Below, piece after piece: positions 1 through 10,876 of a DNA stretch of 64,000 bases. A program made the position numbers and the translations under genes. Origin of the DNA: Ephydatia muelleri (lineage: Eukaryota; Porifera; Demospongiae; Spongillida; Spongillidae); assembly GCA_013339895.1 (NCBI GenBank), contig JABACO010000002.1, positions 5,340,235-5,404,234 on the forward strand, written 5' to 3'. A model generated the notes under the pieces. It was given only the letters and a program-made list of their open reading frames with translations. It made no database searches and was not told the origin of the DNA. Positions within the stretch are counted from its first letter, which is position 1; each line of letters opens with the position of its first letter.

Positions 1-940
1 AATTTGAGTGTTATGTTCATTATCGCATAGAACGTTCCACATTATAACGATATGAAATATACCATCTCAGTGTAACTCCACCCCCACGCGTGGGCCTTTG
101 TACCTATACCTATACTCGGCTACAGCCCATTTCTGGGCTGAGCCCCATCGCCAGAAATTTCGGACGCTCATGACGTATATGTATTCCTGACGCGTCATTG
201 CAAACGTCCGTTAAATTTCCGCGCACGCGTCCATTGAAATGATGTGCATTTCTGTTCAACCTAAATCAGGAAAGGATAGAAATTACAAAAACGTTGAAAG
301 ATATAGTGATGCACATCATAAGCTATGCTTTATTGATGAAAATAAATGCTATCTTTGGGTTCCATGGCCCTTAAAACAACACACCTGTAGAAATTTGATA
401 CAATTAGGGTTTTTTCAAGACGTTTGTACATTTTTCTCAGGATCTGCGATAGTTGTGTTTAAAAACGTTATTATGGTAACCAGATCATCGAGGCAGGTGT
501 GCGTTACCATAAAAGACTCTTTTGCCTACTTCTCTAGGTTCCTGAGTCACTTTTAGTGGTTGAGATACTGAATGTTTCCATTATTAATCCTTCACAATGA
601 TTGCATGACGTAATGGAAGTTTTTCACGGGCGTGAGTATCTCTGCTGCAATGCTTCCCTGAATCAGACTCACTCAAGTATGTTATAACTAAGGTGCTTAG
701 GTGCTGCGTAACAACCATAGCTTGACCCGAATACCTAGTATATAGGGCCTAAGTATACCGTACATGTAGATGTTCGACGTTTGCGGTGCGCTACAGTATG
801 CCGGTACTCAAGTTAGGTTTGGCATCCTATAAATGGCAGTCACTGTTCCCCCATGGGCATTGCTATGTGGGCCCGGGCCTGCATATATGGCTTGCGATTT
901 CTTATATATTTACCAGACTACCACCAAACTAAGAAATAGA
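1..940. other. Left edge, no supported gene
   Basis: A 105-codon open frame runs at 239-556 on the plus strand. It has no motif, no splice context and no family resemblance that I recognise, so I do not call it a gene. The rest is mixed-composition sequence with scattered stops in all frames. Confidence 0.4.
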
Positions 941-956
941 AATAGCTCATACAACC

Positions 957-1130
957 AGCCTCACACACATTCACACTGTGTACACATACATTGCACACAC
1001 CTACACACATACACACATACCACACACTAACATGTACACAAACACACACATATCACCTGTACACAAACACATGCACACACACAACATGCACACATGCAAA
1101 CAGATACCGGTACATGTAAATACACACACA
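957..1130. repeat. Imperfect CA microsatellite
   Basis: Runs of CACACA are interrupted by TACA, TGCA and CCTA words. Open frames here and in the other CA/TG tracts are simple-repeat artefacts coding His-Thr or Cys-Val. Confidence 0.9.
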
Positions 1131-1322
1131 AACGCCCTCTAAGCTCTGTCCAGTAATATGAGTCCAGTTCATTTCTATTGTCCATTCAGCTCGTTGTCCA
1201 GCTCATGTGCATTCATTGCAAGCTCTTTGAAAACTATAGTACCATGAAGTCCAAACACGAATTGTTTATACATGTATCACACAGTTAGGCCTATAAAGTT
1301 GTAGGCGGTGAATGATGGCGTG

Positions 1323-1752
1323 TATAATATGTGTGTGTGTAGTATATGTTGTATGTGTGTGTGCACATGTTATGTGTGTTTGCATGTGTGTGTATTTGTG
1401 TGCTTGTATGTGTGTATGTATTCATGAGTTAATATGTCAGTGTATGTGTTGTGCACGTTATGTGCACACATGCACACGCGTGTGCATGTATATGCATGTG
1501 AATGTTAGTGCACATGGGTACTTGTATGTGCATGTGTTTTGCACGTGAGTGTGTTCGTTTGTGTCACTTGTAACTTCCACTCACGTGGGTCTCAAATAGT
1601 CTATAGTGTTTGGGCAATCTGGATAGTCTATAGATTGGAACTGGACATCTCATGCTAGAGGAGTTTGTGTGTGTCATGTGTGTGTGTGTATGTGTGTGTG
1701 TGTATGTGTGTGTGTCTGGAGTTTTTGTGTGTGTATATTTGTATGAGTGGAG
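1323..1752. repeat. TG microsatellite cluster (two tracts)
   Basis: TG-rich tracts at about 1323-1562 and 1662-1752 are interrupted by TGCATG and GTATG words. They lie on the opposite strand sense to the CA tracts on both sides, so the region alternates between CA and TG polarity. Confidence 0.85.
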
Positions 1753-1854
1753 AGTGTTTTTTTGCATGTTATGGGTTAGGGTACATGTAGCAGAAATCAA
1801 ATACTGGAACATTAAGATTCATGATCTGAAGGAGGGTTAGGGGTAACCACCACT

Positions 1855-2215
1855 AATGAAATGATCAATCACAAAGATATGAACTAAAAGATCTGATGTA
1901 TAGGAGAGTGTTTAACACACACACACACACACCACACCACACACACACACACACCCCACACACAAACACCATGCACAAACACACACCACACACACCATGC
2001 ACACCACACACCACACACACACCACACACACCACATCACACACACATACACCATGCACTCACATACTACACACCACACACCACAAACACACCATGCACAC
2101 ACACCAGGCACTCACACACACCACACACACCACACACACCACACACACCACACACACACCACAAGCACGCACACACTCACACACACACTCACACACACAC
2201 TCACACACAGCCATC
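1855..2215. repeat. Segmental duplicate copy 1 with CA/CCACAC tract
   Basis: A unique leader of about 65 bp (roughly 1855-1917: ATGATCAATCACAAAGATAT, then an AAAAGATCTGAT stretch) ends in TTTAACACAC and runs into a long CACACC/CACA tract. The same leader with about 10 differences precedes the next CA tract at 2402, so leader and microsatellite were duplicated together. Confidence 0.8.
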
Positions 2216-2401
2216 AATTGAGCTAGAACCAAAGCTGCAAATTGATATTGTACAAGGATTAGAATACAACCACCATTCAGTTAAGGGGAAGGAGTAGGGA
2301 GTGAGCACATAATTTGAGAGGGAAGGTTTATGGTGTCATGCCATGACAACTTATGCCTTTTAACAGTTTACATAGCAGGTACAGCTGCTCAACTACCACT
2401 A

Positions 2402-2458
2402 ATAAAATGATCAACCACAAAGATATGAACAAAAAGATCTGATATTTAGGAGAATGTT

Positions 2459-2510
<52 letters not shown>

Positions 2511-2690
2511 GCACACCATAAACACACACCACACGTACACCACACCACACACATACCACACACATACCACACACATACCCCACACACAAACACACACCCC
2601 ACACACACCACACACACACCATGCACACACTCACACCACACACATACCACACCCCCCCACACACACCATGCACGCACCTCTCACACGGGT
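2402..2690. repeat. Segmental duplicate copy 2 with CA tract
   Basis: This is the second copy of the leader seen at 1855, followed by an almost pure (CA)n tract at about 2461-2508 and then CACACCACA variants to about 2690. It differs from copy 1 by scattered substitutions and by the length and purity of the microsatellite. Confidence 0.8.
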
Positions 2691-2699
2691 TCTTGGATC

Positions 2700-3100
2700 T
2701 CAGTCATTCCTTCTACTGGCTTGGAACTGCACCTTGACTCTGCTTAATGTCAGGTAGCACACCTGTCCTGCCTCTCTACTTGCCATCGGCCATGCCACCC
2801 TCAAACCCAAAATGCTGGCTAAAATCTATGGCTGCCTGAACATGTCACTGGTGAGGTCAGTGGCTGGGGCCATCATGGGAAGAGTAAATGTCCGAATACG
2901 TTAGTAGAACTGTAGGTTTGTTAGCAGCATCTATTGTAAGTTAGTAGAACTGTTATTAATATTGTTATGTGCGATACTGTTTCCCTAATGTCAGCACCCA
3001 GCAGAAATAAGTCTCTACTGCTAGTAGTGTTCTTTGGGTCTATTAGCAACACTTCCGCTTCAGACAAAATTAATAATTAATAAGTATGTAGACAGCAGCT
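2700..3100. other. Unannotated spacer
   Basis: No gene or structured repeat is visible. It borders the decayed reverse transcriptase to its right and could be that element's 3' sequence, but nothing here proves it. Confidence 0.4.
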
Positions 3101-3107
3101 ACAAAAA

Positions 3108-3575
3108 CTAAATGCAGTATTCAGAACTCAGCACACTTGTTGTGCAGTGCTTGTAGCCGCACTGAGGACCCTTCAGACTGAACAGCTCACACTTAGCCAT
3201 GTTCACATGGAGGCCCATTGCTGGACTCAACTCCTTACCCAGATGCAAAGCACATAGTTTAGCTGGGTGGGTGCCATCAAGGCAGTCAACACACTCCATC
3301 ATCATACATGCAGGCTGGATATCATCTCCTGCATGGAGGACCAAGGAAAACTGCAGGGGATCCAGAGGGTAACCTTGCTGCACTCCAGAGCTGATCTGGT
3401 CAAGTAGGTATCATACTGAGGGGTGGGTCCCATGGCAACAAGACACTATATAGTTCCGGGTAGATCAAGGACTGCAGCTACTTGCCTGGAGATAATGTTG
3501 AAGGTATTCGTCATATCCAACTTAAGCAATACAAAATCATTGCAATACTAAGCATGAGCTACTTTCTCTGCACAT
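3108..3575 (-). pseudogene. Decayed LINE reverse transcriptase fragment
   Basis: Read on the minus strand, the sequence contains a recognisable RT palm in pieces: KLDMTNTFNIIS near 3520 (motif A region, normally KLDF.NAFN), MQQGYPLDPL at 3383 (normally VQQGDPLGPL, motif B region), a degenerate active-site region reading DCLDGTH (normally YLDDG), and GLHVNMAKCE (normally GL.LN..KCE). Stops and frame changes separate these blocks, so it is a relic. The wording resembles the LINE family seen again as 3' fragments at 55.6-58.1 kb, and they may be the same family. The alternative, a domesticated gene, is unlikely because the catalytic aspartates are damaged. Confidence 0.8.
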
Positions 3576-3776
3576 GCACGACACACCCAGCTGCGGAATT
3601 AGTAATACAATAACAATGATTTACAATTTCATAATACACATGTACACTTAAATGTATATGCATTAAAGTGTGTATACTTCATAAATAACACTACAATAGC
3701 TACACATACACACTGCACTTAAAAGAAGCTGTCTATCACCTCACACAATTAGATGTCTTGACAATGTGCCAAGTAT

Positions 3777-3833
3777 AGTGGCCATGAAAAGGGTGGATCG
3801 GACTAGGTCCGATCCACCCTTTTCATGGCCACT
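3777..3833. repeat. Perfect 27-bp inverted repeat, 3-nt spacer
   Basis: The arm 3777-3803 is the exact reverse complement of 3807-3833, with TAG as the spacer. The arms contain GGTGGATCGGAC. It could be a foldback element, the tip of a larger decayed palindrome, or a small structured RNA. No target-site duplication is visible. Confidence 0.9.
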
Positions 3834-3978
3834 CAGGAGGTCAAATTCTCAACCCCGTCGCCGATAAGGTCTTTCAATGAAAGTATATCGGTTTCAGCCA
3901 AAGATGGCCATTACCATGAGGTGGCGAGCCTACACGTACGAATCATAACGAAAAGAGCTTCGAACTCCAGAAACCTAC

Positions 3979-3980
<2 letters not shown>

Positions 3981-4028
<48 letters not shown>
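3981..4028. repeat. Homopolymer of 48 G
   Basis: An uninterrupted run of about 48 G is preceded by CCC. Read through, it would give polyglycine, but no gene supports that. Such a run can form G-quadruplexes, and its length is not reliable in assemblies. Confidence 0.9.
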
Positions 4029-4029
<1 letters not shown>

Positions 4030-4139
4030 TAACAAGAATGGAAGGAGGGGCTACACGAGTCTGGGGACTAGAAAGTCAGGCCCATCGGAGTGATGTAAGA
4101 GCCATTTTTAGGCGCTGCCGCAATGCGCATGCGTAACAA

Positions 4140-4735
4140 TCAATACACGGAATCGAAACTAAAAATTGTACTAAAAGAGATATTTTTGTATGTTATACGA
4201 CAATTAACTCTCTACTCATACAGGTACTTAAAATAAATTTTGTTGTCGTAAAGAACGTTAATTAATTGATTTAATAATTAGCTGTTTTTATGTTTTGATA
4301 AATCTTAGCTTACAAATAATATTGTAACGGTGAAAGTAGAATTTTGACATTCGATTCCTAGCCAGAGTTATGGGTCGATGTCCGAAATTTCTGGCAATAA
4401 TCCACATGCGCTCCTCTCGGCAAAAAAATTCAGTCTTGATGATATTCTTCTACGAAATCAAGAAATAAATCCTGCGTCTTGGCTATTAGTACTGGCATGT
4501 AGTCTTGCACGCTTCTTTGCAAAACTGATGCCAAGAAAATCCCACTTCTTGGCCAACATATTAATAAGATTCTTGGCACTTTAAGAACCCAATCTAGCTT
4601 CTACAGTAGGCTACATCGCTTTTGGCTGATCATGATGCCAATTTCAAGAAATAAATTTTTAAAAGGTGTTGGATATAAAAACAATTATTTCTGTTTGTGA
4701 GTAGTACATGTATATGATATGAGTATATATGAATA
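4140..4735. other. AT-rich spacer
   Basis: A 68-codon frame at 4378-4584 on the plus strand has no recognisable motif. No repeats or structured elements were found. Confidence 0.4.
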
Positions 4736-4873
4736 CAGTTAGACACAGAAACCAAGGGATCTATGTGATTTAGAATACCCGAGGGCCCTGGGCAATAGCG
4801 ATACCGAGGGCGCTGCTAAGGGCACGAGGGAATTCTAAATCATTTGGATCCCGAAGGTGACAGTGTCTAACTG
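4736..4873. mobile_element. Small foldback MITE-like element
   Basis: The ends are CAGTTAGACAC (4736) and its exact complement GTGTCTAACTG (4873). An inner pair, GATTTAGAAT and ATTCTAAATC, pairs across a GC-rich core containing GAGGGCC and CGAGGG words. At about 138 bp with matching ends and no coding potential, this is a non-autonomous element or hairpin. The target-site duplication is unclear. Confidence 0.6.
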
Positions 4874-5106
4874 ATTTAGACTATACATGTACGCGAATCA
4901 ATGGGATGCGCAAAACAAAAACTGTCCCTATTGAGTTTCTATATCCAACACGGAGATGTCAAGAAGTTTGGAGCATTAACCAAAACCATAAAACATATAG
5001 TCTTACTAATGATTATTGAATCTTACTTCATTATCTTATGATACACATATTATCAGTCAAAATGACAAGGAAGATCACTATATCAAATGGTATTATTATA
5101 CTCATA

Positions 5107-5315
5107 TGTAATACGATCTATATGTAACCATCAATCTGTTATTTTATTCCACAACATACATAACACACAAATACACCAATAGCTTATATAGTTGTTTCAC
5201 TGCATCCTTTGACCCCTGTCCCAGGAGTACAGTACCTCTACAGAAGAAGTGACAGGATGTGGGTCAGGAAATACTATTCATTCATCCAGAATACTTGCTA
5301 GCCCGTCTCCTTACA
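5107..5315 (-). repeat. Gypsy 3' LTR
   Basis: It shares long blocks with 17537-17719: TGTAATACGATCTATATGTA, TTTCACTGCATCCTTTGACC and AGGATGTGGGTCAGGAAAT. Immediately inside it on the minus strand is a purine-rich stretch (GGTGGGACGAA, about 5316-5326) in the position expected of the polypurine tract. The pol ORF ends in the LTR. Confidence 0.85.
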
Positions 5316-6560
5316 TTCGTCCCACCGTACTTTAAGCTTGACCTCAAGCTTACAATTTGAACTTGGTAATAATTAGGAGGTCGTCGTTCGCGTTGTGGGT
5401 AGCGCCTTTGTGCCTGGTCCAAAGTAGGTGGGGCTGCTTGTCCTGCTATATCTATCGGAGGCTGCACTGCTTGTGGAACATCTGCATAATTATCAAGAAA
5501 TTGCTCATTTGGCAAGGGAACAGCTGGTGGAATCTCATGAACAATTTCTGGCTGGGGAGTGGAATCTGTTGGCACTGAAAAGTGTTTGATGCTTGCTGGT
5601 TCCCACTCACCCTCTCTTGACAGTGTGCTCTCCTTCTCAGCGTCGCATTCTGTTAATGTGCACCATTCTGGACCTTTGCGACCTTCTGTGCTCAATCTGT
5701 ACAGTTGTTGGGGAATTAACCTTATTTACAACCCATCCACCTTCCCACTTTGGATCCAATTTTACAGCAGTTGGGATTTGTAGCCAAACAGTGTCACCTT
5801 CACAAAACTCCCTACTTTTAGTATATTTGTCCTAATGTTCCTTTTGCTGCTTTGCTTCCTGTACTATGCAACATTACACCATGTCACGTAGCTCTGTCAT
5901 ATTAACCCTGAGGTTGCTGTTATATGAGGTGTGGTCCTGTGCACTACTGTTGGTCATAGATGGCAGGATTGTAGAACAGGATCTCGTCCCATCATTAATA
6001 CAAATGGGCTAAAACCAGTAGAAGCATTACATGCTGTTCTATATGCATATGCATAGAGCACCAATGGTAGATTCCCTTCCCGGAGCAGTTGCAGCAAAGT
6101 TCTGTTGAAACGCTCTACCATCCCATTGCCTTGGGAGTGGAATGATGTTGTTCGAGACTTTGTGATTCCAAATGCTGCACATGCTCTTCGGATCATGGTA
6201 CTTTCAAAGTTTGCACCTTGGTCAGAGTGCAATATTTCAGGGATCCCGAACCGTGAAAACAAGTTAGTATCCCAGGAATACACTCTGCAGTCTGGTTAGG
6301 CATCGGTATAGCTTCAGCCCACTTCATGAAATAGTCTTGTAAGATTAAGAAATAGCGATTACCTCTGTTGGATACTGGCACTTGCAGTACATCAATAGTC
6401 AGCATCTGCCAGGGGTGTCCAATTGGAATATTCGTCATTGGAATCAGTGTTGGCATTGGCAGCTTGGACCTTTGGCGCACCATACAACTCCTGCAATATA
6501 GCTCTGTGTCCTTGGCCATTCAAAACCAATATGCAGTGCGCTTCGGCCTCTGTAGGGTTT
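5282..6560 (-). pseudogene. Gypsy integrase and C-terminal tail
   Basis: Two overlapping frames (6519-6193 and 6283-5954) carry an rve integrase core. There is a zinc-finger remnant CRSCMVRQRSK and the catalytic residues D in LTIDVLQVP, D in HSDQGANFES and E in MVERFNRTLL. The segment between TIDV and HSDQG holds NRYFLILQDYFMKWAEAI, typical of the family. A frameshift at about 6230 separates the first and second Asp. The tail at 5695-5282 is proline- and arginine-rich and ends RRYPQRERRPPNYY, a common end of gypsy pol. The integrase would join retrotransposon cDNA to host DNA, but this copy is broken. Confidence 0.85.
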
Positions 6561-6876
6561 TCTCTACACCTTGATGTCCTGAACTTATTATATCATGAGT
6601 GGCCTTAAGGGCTGTAGGCTGTAATGATAAGGGAACTACTGGTACAGTTTTCTCCTTCTCCAACGGTCCGGGTGTGTACTTGCGGCAAAGTACACCATCA
6701 ACTACACAAAGCTGGCTTTGAATTCTTTAGAATTGTCGATAGGGATGCTGATTCCAGTGCCGTAGTGAGCCAGAAGAAGCAAGGCGTATTACTTTGTGTA
6801 ACACTTATCTTTACCCTGCTCTTGTGCAACATGTTCTAAATAGAATTCAGGTACTGTCACTGTTCCTGCACAGGTG

Positions 6877-7330
6877 TTATGAAGGGTAGGGACATGAATA
6901 CATTTGCATTGAAAGACCCTCGTTGATATTTGATTGTGAAACAAATTCCTGCAACACCAGCGCCCAACGACATAGCATACCCTCCATCTTTTGAGCAGAC
7001 AGCCATTGTAGTGGTTGGTGGTCTGCATGCAGGGCAAATGCTCGTCCATGTAGGTAGTATCTGAATTGCTTCACTGCATGTAGAACTGCCAAAAATTCCC
7101 TCTCAAGCACATTATATTGTCTCTCAGCATGGGTCAGACTTCTGCTTGCATATGCCAGTACATGTCCATCCTGTTCCAATACAGCTCCTAAACCAACAGC
7201 ACTGGCATCAGTCTGCAACTCAAAGTCTTTTGTTAATGAAGGATAACATAGCACTGGAGCTTGAGACAACAGATCTTTCCATTTTTGGAAAGCCTTCTGG
7301 CATTCCTCAGTCCATACAAATGTGACACTA
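6877..7330 (-). pseudogene. Gypsy RNase H domain
   Basis: The minus-strand frame 7269-6877 reads as an RNase H_RT domain. It shows LQTDASAVGLGAVLEQDG (first Asp), YNVLEREFLAVLHAVKQF (Glu) and LHADHQPLQWL (second Asp). It degrades the RNA strand of the RNA:DNA hybrid during reverse transcription. The frame is intact over about 110 residues and then shifts. The linker toward RT (about 7270-7330) encodes a KAFQKWKD-like connection. Confidence 0.9.
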
Positions 7331-7337
7331 TTCTCAG

Positions 7338-8168
7338 TCAGATGGTGTAGGGGTGTAGCATGTCTGCAAATTGTTGTATATATCTGCGATAGTAGGAGGC
7401 TAGACCAAAGAATTGTCGTTCTTCAGTGACAGTCTTAGGAATCAACCAATTCTTGATCATACATGTAGCTATTTTCTCTTTGTCTGGAGACATTCTGAAT
7501 TCTGATAATACATGTCCCAGGTAGTGCACTTTGTCCAGTCCTAACTGGCACTTGGATCCCCTCAAAGTTAGTCCAGGATTGGCCAATCGCTCAACACCTG
7601 CTGTAAATTAATTATTGTAGGTGACACTTCACATTGGGTGAATGGACCAACACATCATCACTATAACTGGTCGCAAATGGTAGTCCATGTAAAAACTTGT
7701 CCATCAGTCTCTGGAATGAGCTGGGTCCACCTGTTACCCCAGATGACATCCTGCAAAACTCATACAGAACCATACCAGGACCAGGACAAAAAGCAGTCTT
7801 CATACAGTCCTCCTTCTTTAACTGGCAAATGCCAGTAACCAGAATGTAGGTCGAGCTTTGAGAACACTTTGGATCCTGAGAGTCAGTCTTGGACTTCATC
7901 CGGCAGCGGCAGCGGGTAGGCATCTTTCACTGTCTGCTTTATTCAGCTCTATAGTCAATGCAGATCCTAATCTCTCCGGACTTCTTGGGACGTGTACAGC
8001 TGGAGTGAGCAATGGGCTGCTGCTAACTCTAACAATATTGTGGTCCAGCATATTTGTTACTCTTCTGGGTGGAACTCGCACTGGTGGATGGTTTGCTGTT
8101 AGTATGGTGTGGTAAGCAATTGTTGTTGATCCAGGAACAGTTGAAAATAAAACCTCAAACTGTTTCAC
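7338..8168 (-). pseudogene. Gypsy reverse transcriptase
   Basis: Three frames cover the RT. The N-terminus (8168-7896) has NHPPVRVPPRRVTN and IVRVSSSPLLTPAV. There is then a short deletion or shift where fingers motifs are lost. The palm (7923-7612) has MVLYEFCRMSSGVTGGPSSF and the active site YSDDVLVHS, where YLDD or YIDD is usual. The thumb/connection (7586-7338) has CQLGLDKVHYLGHVLSE and FFGLASYYRRYI. The catalytic Asp pair is kept, but at least three frame breaks make it non-functional as read. Confidence 0.9.
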
Positions 8169-8189
8169 CAGATCTCTTAATTCTGCATG

Positions 8190-8489
8190 TGGGTGCCGGT
8201 GGAATGTCGTATTTCACCTCCTCTCCAAATTTGGTACTGCAATTTCTTCCACGTCATCATTTTCACCCCCTGCAGTTGAAGCAACATACATGTGACCTGT
8301 TGTTGCATTTGAAGCATCTCCTTTTCCAGGTTTGTTGGACATGACAGCTACACCTCCAATGTGAATGCTCACAGGGTCTGTGCTGTGGTCCAGTCGTACT
8401 GCATGCTTGGATAGGAAGTCTATACCAAGTATCCCTTTAGTTATTAACTTGTTAGTCACCAGAAACTGTGCTTGGTGCTATAATGCGGT
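8190..8489 (-). pseudogene. Gypsy protease, C-terminal half
   Basis: The minus-strand frame from 8459 begins VTNKLITKGILGIDFLSKHA, the C-terminal retropepsin signature (ILGIDFL). The catalytic DSG half is absent upstream. Instead the sequence runs into the repeat at 8490. A matching N-terminal half lies at 12240-12480 on the opposite strand (separate entry). After ILGIDFL the frame continues to 8214 through a linker toward RT. Confidence 0.75.
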
Positions 8490-8707
8490 TAGGTCTATTT
8501 CACGGATTGGAACGCAGGACTAAAACACGGAACACACGGAACGAAGCATTATAAGTATCATGTCACTGCGCACGCATCTCACGTGTTCATACTTGTGTGC
8601 GTGTGGAGTACTCCATGGCTTTGATCGTGTTCCGTGTATCTCGTTCGCCTCTTCAAACTTAAGAAGTTTTATCTTTATTGCTAGAGCCTCCTGCAGATTC
8701 AATATCA
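8490..8707 (+). repeat. 218-bp direct repeat R, left copy
   Basis: It is over 90% identical to 12481-12701 in the same orientation, from TAGGTCTATTTCACGG to GCAGATTCAATATCA. It contains ACACGGAACACACGGAACGA and, 90-140 bp later, CGTGTTCCGTG, so the unit is partly self-complementary. It separates the gypsy protease C-half from the Mutator-like element. Confidence 0.85.
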
Positions 8708-9119
8708 ACCCTTCCACCAGTAAGCCCAAAAGGAGGTGAAATATACATCTACCATAGCAAGGCGGAAGAAAAAGGTATGACCATTGGGGGGTTGCGCGAG
8801 GGTTTAGTGTCATTCGTTTTTAACGAAGTCCTAATTAATAGTCACAATGGAACCGATTGCTGCTTAAATTACTATTGCGATTATTATTTTAGAGCCTATC
8901 CTTCCCCAGCACTTAGTACATGTAACACGTTAGCAACTTATTAACACATTGGCAACCTTAAATTTGAATTCAGTCTAGTTATATTTTACATTAGATTAGG
9001 GTTATACAGCTGTAGAGTGGTAGGCTGGTGTTTAATGTGAAACCAAAGATACAAACTTAAGGTCATGCTACATGTATGCATTAAAATCTGATGCCATAAT
9101 AGTAGTATTGACTATATGC

Positions 9120-10756
9120 ATAGATGATTGGCAGTGTGATCAGCTTAGGTGGTCAAATCAATGTGTCCAAAAGCTGCCCAAGAAGGATCGTACTATTAAA
9201 AAGTCTTAATTTTTTAATCTCTAGTTCCAGTGGACCATCCAAACTGTTTATGAAGCATGCATTTGAACTTTTAGCACCAAATGATGTCCCTACTGTGCTA
9301 ATACATTACAGTGCTTTCCCCTATGCACATGGGAATGCAACAAGTGATTCTAAAAGAAAGTACATAAAAACGCCTACCAAAATCACATCTTAGAAGTGTC
9401 ATCTCCACAACACTTGCATGCCTGTAAAACATCCACACAATATAAAACAAACAAAAATATACGATCAAGCATTTTAGGGCAGCAAAGATTATCACATATT
9501 GATGCTTTATACAACCTTCATGAACTGGCTATAGATAACCCTGAGTTTATTCATACAATTCATACTCATCCAAATTTGGTTTGCGTTTGTGGGCAACAAG
9601 CATTGTTTGAGGAGTTTGATAGGCTACTATTGACTGATTCACCGTCACCACAACTGTTGTCATATGACAAGTTGGGCGATTTTTATTTGTCCACATTAGC
9701 TTTCCGTCACATTCTTTTTACCCAGTCTCCTGTCATTCCACTTTGGTTTCTTATACAAGACAGAAAGTTTCAATCATCGCATGATGAACTGTTTAGTATT
9801 TGCTGTAGATTTTCACCTTCATTGCTGAAGACTAGAAAACCCATTGTTACTGATGAAGAACAGGCCATAGTGAAGACAATTAAAAAGCATTTACCTTACG
9901 CACCTCACTTGAGTTGTTGGAACCATGTAGTTAGTTAAGGTTAAGTTCTCATGGTGCTAATACTCAAGTTAGCTTTGATCCAAGATTTCACACATTCACT
10001 ATAATGGGAACTACTAAACCTCATGTGGTCACCTTTTTCCCTAAGGAAACATGCTCATGTCCATCTACATTAACATGCTACCATATTATGGCACTAAATG
10101 ATTATACAGTAGCCTTAACCAACATGACTTGCAAGTGGAGCGCACCGTTTCATCAGTACTACATGACTCATATACACCCTGACATTGATTCCATAGCCCG
10201 ATGGGGTATTGAGCCCTGTGGTGTATACAATCCATTTAGTGGAGTAACACATAATCAGGCAGAAGGATTTAATCATGTGCTTACAATTTGCAGGAATGGA
10301 AGGAAGCGCCTGTGGACTGCATGGCACTGTCTCTGTATTATCTCCAAATGTACTATTCACATGAAATTGAGAGAGGAAAGCAAGGATTAAGAGAATATAC
10401 ACTTCACCCGCAATTTTCAAGTGTACTTGATTTGCAACCACCATTGTTTTCAGAAAGTATACATCATCCCCAAAGCATCATTGATCGTATTAAAGGTAAG
10501 TACACACATTGTGAGAATGAAATGAATTCTAATGCTACCCCTGTCTCAAGTAACCTCACACAAGAAAACAACAAAAGTTAGCTTTGATCCAAGATTTCAC
10601 ACATTCACTATAATGGGAACTACTAAACCTCATGTGGTCACCTTATTCACTAAGGAAACATGCTCATGTCCATCTACATCAATATGCTACCATATTATGG
10701 CAGCAAAGCTAAGTATTGGTCAAGATGATGATGTCACTAAAAGAAAAAAAAATTAA
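9120..10756 (+). pseudogene. MULE-type transposase with SWIM zinc finger
   Basis: The frames chain as follows. 9124-9393 ends in APNDVPTVLIHYS and HGNATSDSKRKY. 9396-9938 carries the first Asp in LLSYDKLGDFYLS (three residues shorter than the usual SYDTTF.LGDF), the second Asp in IVTDEEQAIVKTI, and LSCWNHV. 10004-10390 has KWSAPFHQYY, PDIDSIARWGIEPCGVYNP and GVTHNQAEGFN. 10288-10581 continues EAPVDCMALSLYYLQMYY in another frame. 10532-10756 ends in the SWIM finger CSCPSTSICYHIMA. MULE enzymes cut and paste DNA in the nucleus, and the SWIM finger binds DNA. Frameshifts at about 9938 and 10300 and an extra SWIM segment inside the DDE domain break it. Confidence 0.85.
9963..10091 (+). repeat. 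Displaced duplicate of the SWIM-finger segment
   Basis: About 128 bp starting AGTTAGCTTTGATCCAAGAT is nearly identical to 10574-10703. The downstream copy is in the normal place at the end of the transposase. The upstream copy sits in frame inside the DDE domain, between SSHGANTQ and LNDYTVALTNM. It therefore replaces roughly 20-40 residues of the usual linker with a second CSCP(x6)CYHIMA finger. Confidence 0.85.
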
Positions 10757-10876
10757 CCTTTCACAACTTCGAAAGAATGCTAGAAGTCGAAAAGAAAAAA
10801 CTTCAGGCAGAAAGAGACCCCGACCAGAGGATGTTGACGTTGTTCCTGCATCTGATGCACATGGTAAGTATAAGGC

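Noticed and set aside
239-556. 105-codon frame on the plus strand
   Set aside because: No motif, no start context or homology I can name; consistent with chance.
833-1548. Open frames of His-Thr or Cys-Val repeats over CA/TG tracts (also 1564-2747, 25603-25950, 29465-30004, 31405-32805, 46432-47719, 50419-50751)
   Set aside because: These are simple-repeat translations with both strands open. No splice or family evidence.
3825-4136. Polyglycine ORF
   Set aside because: Created by a 48-G run.
5357-6839. Plus-strand ORFs over the gypsy integrase
   Set aside because: Antisense shadows of the minus-strand pol gene.
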